Below, in pieces: positions 23,719 through 25,681 of a stretch of 25,681 bases of DNA (position 1 is the stretch's first letter; every line of letters begins with the position of its first letter). Made by a program: the position numbers and the translations under genes. The notes under the pieces are model-generated. The model worked only from the letters and a program-made list of their open reading frames with translations, was not told the DNA's origin and did not search any database. Source of the stretch: Blastococcus sp. CT_GayMR20 (GTDB lineage Bacteria > Actinomycetota > Actinomycetes > Mycobacteriales > Geodermatophilaceae); assembly GCF_004570345.1 (NCBI RefSeq), contig NZ_SPQM01000067.1, positions 1-25,681 of the forward strand, written 5' to 3'.

Positions 23719-24500
23719 CTCTCCCGCGCGACCTTGTGCTGGGCCGCCTGGGCCAGCGGGCGGACCACCAACATGTCGATGTTCACGTGGTGCGGGCGGG
23801 TGATCGACCAGGCGATGCAGTCGGCGACGTCCTCGGCGACCAGCGGCTCGCGTACGCCCCGGTAGACCGCGTCCGCCGCGTCCGCGGAGCCCAGCCGGTT
23901 CAGGGAGAACTCCTCGGTGCGCACCATCCCGGGCGCGACCACGACCACCCGCACGGGCTCGCCGTTGAGCTCCAGCCGCAGTGTCTCCGCCAGCGTGTGC
24001 ACCCCGTGCTTGGCCGCCGTGTACGACGCCCCGCCCTCGTAGCTGATCAGCCCGGCGGTCGAGCCGACGAACACGACGTCGCCCGCCCCGGAGGCCCGCA
24101 GCGCCGGCAGCAGCGCCTTGGTCAGCCGCACGGTCCCGAGCACGTTGACCTCGTAGGTCCGCGCCCACGAAGCCACGTCCGCCTCGGCGACGGGAAGGGC
24201 GTCGTACGCCCCACCCGCGTTGTTGACCAGCACGTCCACCCGTTCCAGCGAGTCCGCGAACGCGGCGACCGACGACGCATCGGTCAGGTCGAGCGGCAGC
24301 GCCCGCGCCCCGATCTCCTCGGCCAGGGCGGTCAGCCGGTCCATCCGCCGGGCGCCGAGGACGACGTCGAACCCCTCCTCGGCCAGCCGGGTGGCCGTTG
24401 CTGCGCCGATGCCGCTCGAGGCGCCGGTGACGACGGCGGTGCGACCCGCGCCGGGCAGCGTGCGCGGAGACGGGGAGTGGGGGCGCTGGGTACCGGGCAT
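23715..24500 (-). CDS. Short-chain dehydrogenase/reductase, right copy
   Basis: Identical to 1182-1967: a 261-residue classical SDR with TGASSGIG (25-32), NNAG (93-96) and the Ser147-Tyr160-Lys164 catalytic set. It is probably NADP-dependent with an unknown substrate. Its stop shares CTAG (23715-23718) with the murB stop. Confidence 0.88.
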   Translation of the reverse strand: MPGTQRPHSPSPRTLPGAGRTAVVTGASSGIGAATATRLAEEGFDVVLGARRMDRLTALAEEIGARALPLDLTDASSVAAFADSLERVDVLVNNAGGAYDALPVAEADVASWARTYEVNVLGTVRLTKALLPALRASGAGDVVFVGSTAGLISYEGGASYTAAKHGVHTLAETLRLELNGEPVRVVVVAPGMVRTEEFSLNRLGSADAADAVYRGVREPLVAEDVADCIAWSITRPHHVNIDMLVVRPLAQAAQHKVARES

Positions 24501-24592
24501 GAACCCCATCCTGACGTTGTTGCAGGATTGAAGTGTCGTCAGGGGCGGACCGGCCCCTGGAACCGGAGAGCCACCGAGCGGAAGGACGTGCT
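24501..24592. promoter_or_regulatory. Divergent mshA/SDR control region, right copy
   Basis: The inverted repeat CCTGACG (24510-24516) / CGTCAGG (24537-24543) lies here, with the mshA ribosome-binding site GAAGGA at 24581-24586. Confidence 0.4.
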
Positions 24593-25681
24593 GTGCCCGT
24601 TCGGCGTTCCTTCCGCCCCGGCGCGCCCCGGCGGGTGGCAACGCTCTCCGTGCACACGAGTCCGCTCGACCAGCCCGGCGCCGGCGATGCCGGCGGCATG
24701 AACGTCTACATCGTCGAGGCGTCCCGCCGGCTCGCGGCCCGCGGCATCGAGGTCGACATCTTCACCCGCGCCACCTCCAGCGACCTCCCGCCGGTCGTCG
24801 AGATGAGCCCGGGCGTGACCGTCCGCCACGTCAGCGCCGGCCCGTTCGAGGGCCTCGGCAAGGAGGAGCTCCCCGCCCAGCTCTGCGCCTTCACCGCCGC
24901 CGTCCTGCGCGAGGAGGCCCAGCACGAGCCGGGCTACTACGACGTCGTCCACTCCCACTACTGGCTGTCCGGCCAGGTCGGCTGGCTGGCCCGCGACCGG
25001 TGGAGCGTGCCGCTCATCCACACCGCGCACACCCTCGCCAAGGTCAAGAACGAGGCGCTGGCGGACGGCGACCGGCCCGAGCCCCGCGCCCGAGTCATCG
25101 GCGAGGAACAGGTCGTCGCCGAAGCCGACCGGCTGATCGCCAACACCGACGAGGAGGCCCGGCAGCTGGTCCGCCTCTACGGCGCCGACCCGGCACGCAC
25201 CCTCGTGGTCCCGCCCGGCGTCGACCTCGACCGGTTCTGCCCCGGCGACCGCGCCGCCGCCCGGCGCGCCGTCGGCCTGCCCGAGGACGCCCTCGTCCTC
25301 CTCTTCGTGGGCCGCATCCAGCCCCTCAAGGCGCCGGACGTCCTGCTGCATGCCGCCGCCCAGCTGCTCACCGACGACCCGGAGCTGCGCCCCCGGCTCC
25401 GCGTCCACGTGGTCGGCGCCCCCAGCGGCTCCGGCCTCGACGCACCCGAACAGCTGCAGAAGCTGGCCGGGTCGCTCGGCATCGCCGACGTCGTCACCTT
25501 CTTCCCGCCCCAGCGTGCGGAGCGGCTCGCCGAGCACTACCGGGCCGCGGACGTCGCCGTCGTCCCCAGCCACAACGAGTCCTTCGGCCTCGTAGCCCTC
25601 GAGGCGCAGGCCTGCGGCACGCCCGTCGTCGCCGCAGCCGTGGGCGGCCTGCGGACGGCGGTCCGCAACGGCGTCTCCGGC
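24593..25681 (+). CDS. mshA: D-inositol-3-phosphate glycosyltransferase MshA, 3' end missing, right copy
   Basis: Identical to the left-end copy: the first 363 codons from GTG 24593, running off the window after the GT4 E-x7-E motif (Glu329, Glu337). It holds both the acceptor-side GGMN loop and the donor-side Arg241/Lys246. Missing are roughly the last 60-120 family residues. It ends at exactly the same base as the left copy, a point relevant to how the palindrome arose. Confidence 0.93.
   Translation, partial: MPVRRSFRPGAPRRVATLSVHTSPLDQPGAGDAGGMNVYIVEASRRLAARGIEVDIFTRATSSDLPPVVEMSPGVTVRHVSAGPFEGLGKEELPAQLCAFTAAVLREEAQHEPGYYDVVHSHYWLSGQVGWLARDRWSVPLIHTAHTLAKVKNEALADGDRPEPRARVIGEEQVVAEADRLIANTDEEARQLVRLYGADPARTLVVPPGVDLDRFCPGDRAAARRAVGLPEDALVLLFVGRIQPLKAPDVLLHAAAQLLTDDPELRPRLRVHVVGAPSGSGLDAPEQLQKLAGSLGIADVVTFFPPQRAERLAEHYRAADVAVVPSHNESFGLVALEAQACGTPVVAAAVGGLRTAVRNGVSG

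Larger units (their letters stand above)
12928..25681 (-). repeat. Right arm of the window-spanning inverted repeat
   Basis: This is the reverse complement of 1-12754. It begins inside codon 250 of the aminotransferase gene, read on the minus strand, and ends at the same internal base of mshA as the left arm. Of the two arm/centre boundaries only this one (12927/12928) breaks a gene, so it is the abnormal junction. Confidence 0.98.

Noticed and set aside
1..25681. Large composite transposon or a linear-replicon telomere explaining the inverted repeat
   Set aside because: There is no transposase, target duplication, terminal protein gene or telomere-like short palindromes. The arms hold core housekeeping genes.
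1..25681. CRISPR array, tRNA, rRNA, prophage or toxin-antitoxin system
   Set aside because: No evenly spaced short repeats, cloverleaf-like sequences, rRNA motifs, phage structural genes or small gene pairs of that type were seen on either strand.

Overview
The window is one giant, near-complete palindrome. Bases 1-12754 and 12928-25681 are reverse complements of each other: position x in the left arm pairs with 25682-x in the right arm. They flank a 173-base unique centre (12755-12927). I found no substitution or length difference between the arms, and every gene translates identically on both sides. Each gene therefore appears twice, in opposite orientation. The only exception is the central aminotransferase gene, whose left copy is complete (12005-12853) and whose right copy is cut at codon 250 and runs into foreign-frame sequence. 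Both outer ends stop at the same base of the same gene (mshA). The simplest reading is a fold-back chimera formed during amplification, library preparation or assembly; a real inverted duplication is less likely but cannot be excluded from sequence alone. No transposase, integrase, phage, CRISPR, tRNA or rRNA gene is visible.

The organism is a very GC-rich actinobacterium. Evidence includes a mycothiol gene (mshA), an RsiG-type c-di-GMP-binding anti-sigma factor, an HbhA-like protein, a mycothiol-dependent isomerase-family protein, GTG starts and many leaderless-type promoters. Gene content and order match parts of the Mycobacterium tuberculosis map as I remember it (Rv0474-Rv0476: XRE regulator, hbhA, DUF2516; Rv0482-Rv0486: murB, SDR, mshA; Rv0811c-Rv0812: ygfZ, pabC). 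RsiG together with a Nur-like Fur protein fits sporulating or motile lineages such as Geodermatophilaceae, Frankiales or Streptomyces relatives; the family cannot be fixed from this sequence alone.

Layout of one arm, read from the left end to the centre: mshA (-, 3' end missing), SDR oxidoreductase (+), murB (-), then an overlapping (+) trio of a SAM-methyltransferase-like protein, a DinB/MDMPI-fold protein and a spermidine-synthase-like protein. Next come a macro-domain hydrolase (-), a PspC protein (+), a DUF2516 membrane protein (-), a strong terminator, hbhA-like and its overlapping XRE regulator (-). The arm ends with a tightly packed (-) operon fur - ygfZ - BKACE - rsiG - asparaginase II (listed 5' to 3'), divergent from pabC (+), which runs into the unique centre. 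The right arm repeats this in reverse.

Themes are cell-wall precursor synthesis (murB), low-molecular-weight thiol chemistry (mshA, MDMPI-like), Fe-S/folate maintenance (ygfZ, pabC), metal sensing (fur) and c-di-GMP control of a developmental or motility sigma factor (rsiG). The most interesting items are the palindrome and its single abnormal junction, a textbook double c-di-GMP motif in RsiG, an asparaginase gene whose only plausible start is CTG, a recurrent -10-to-start-codon promoter layout, and a twin-palindrome operator on the XRE promoter.
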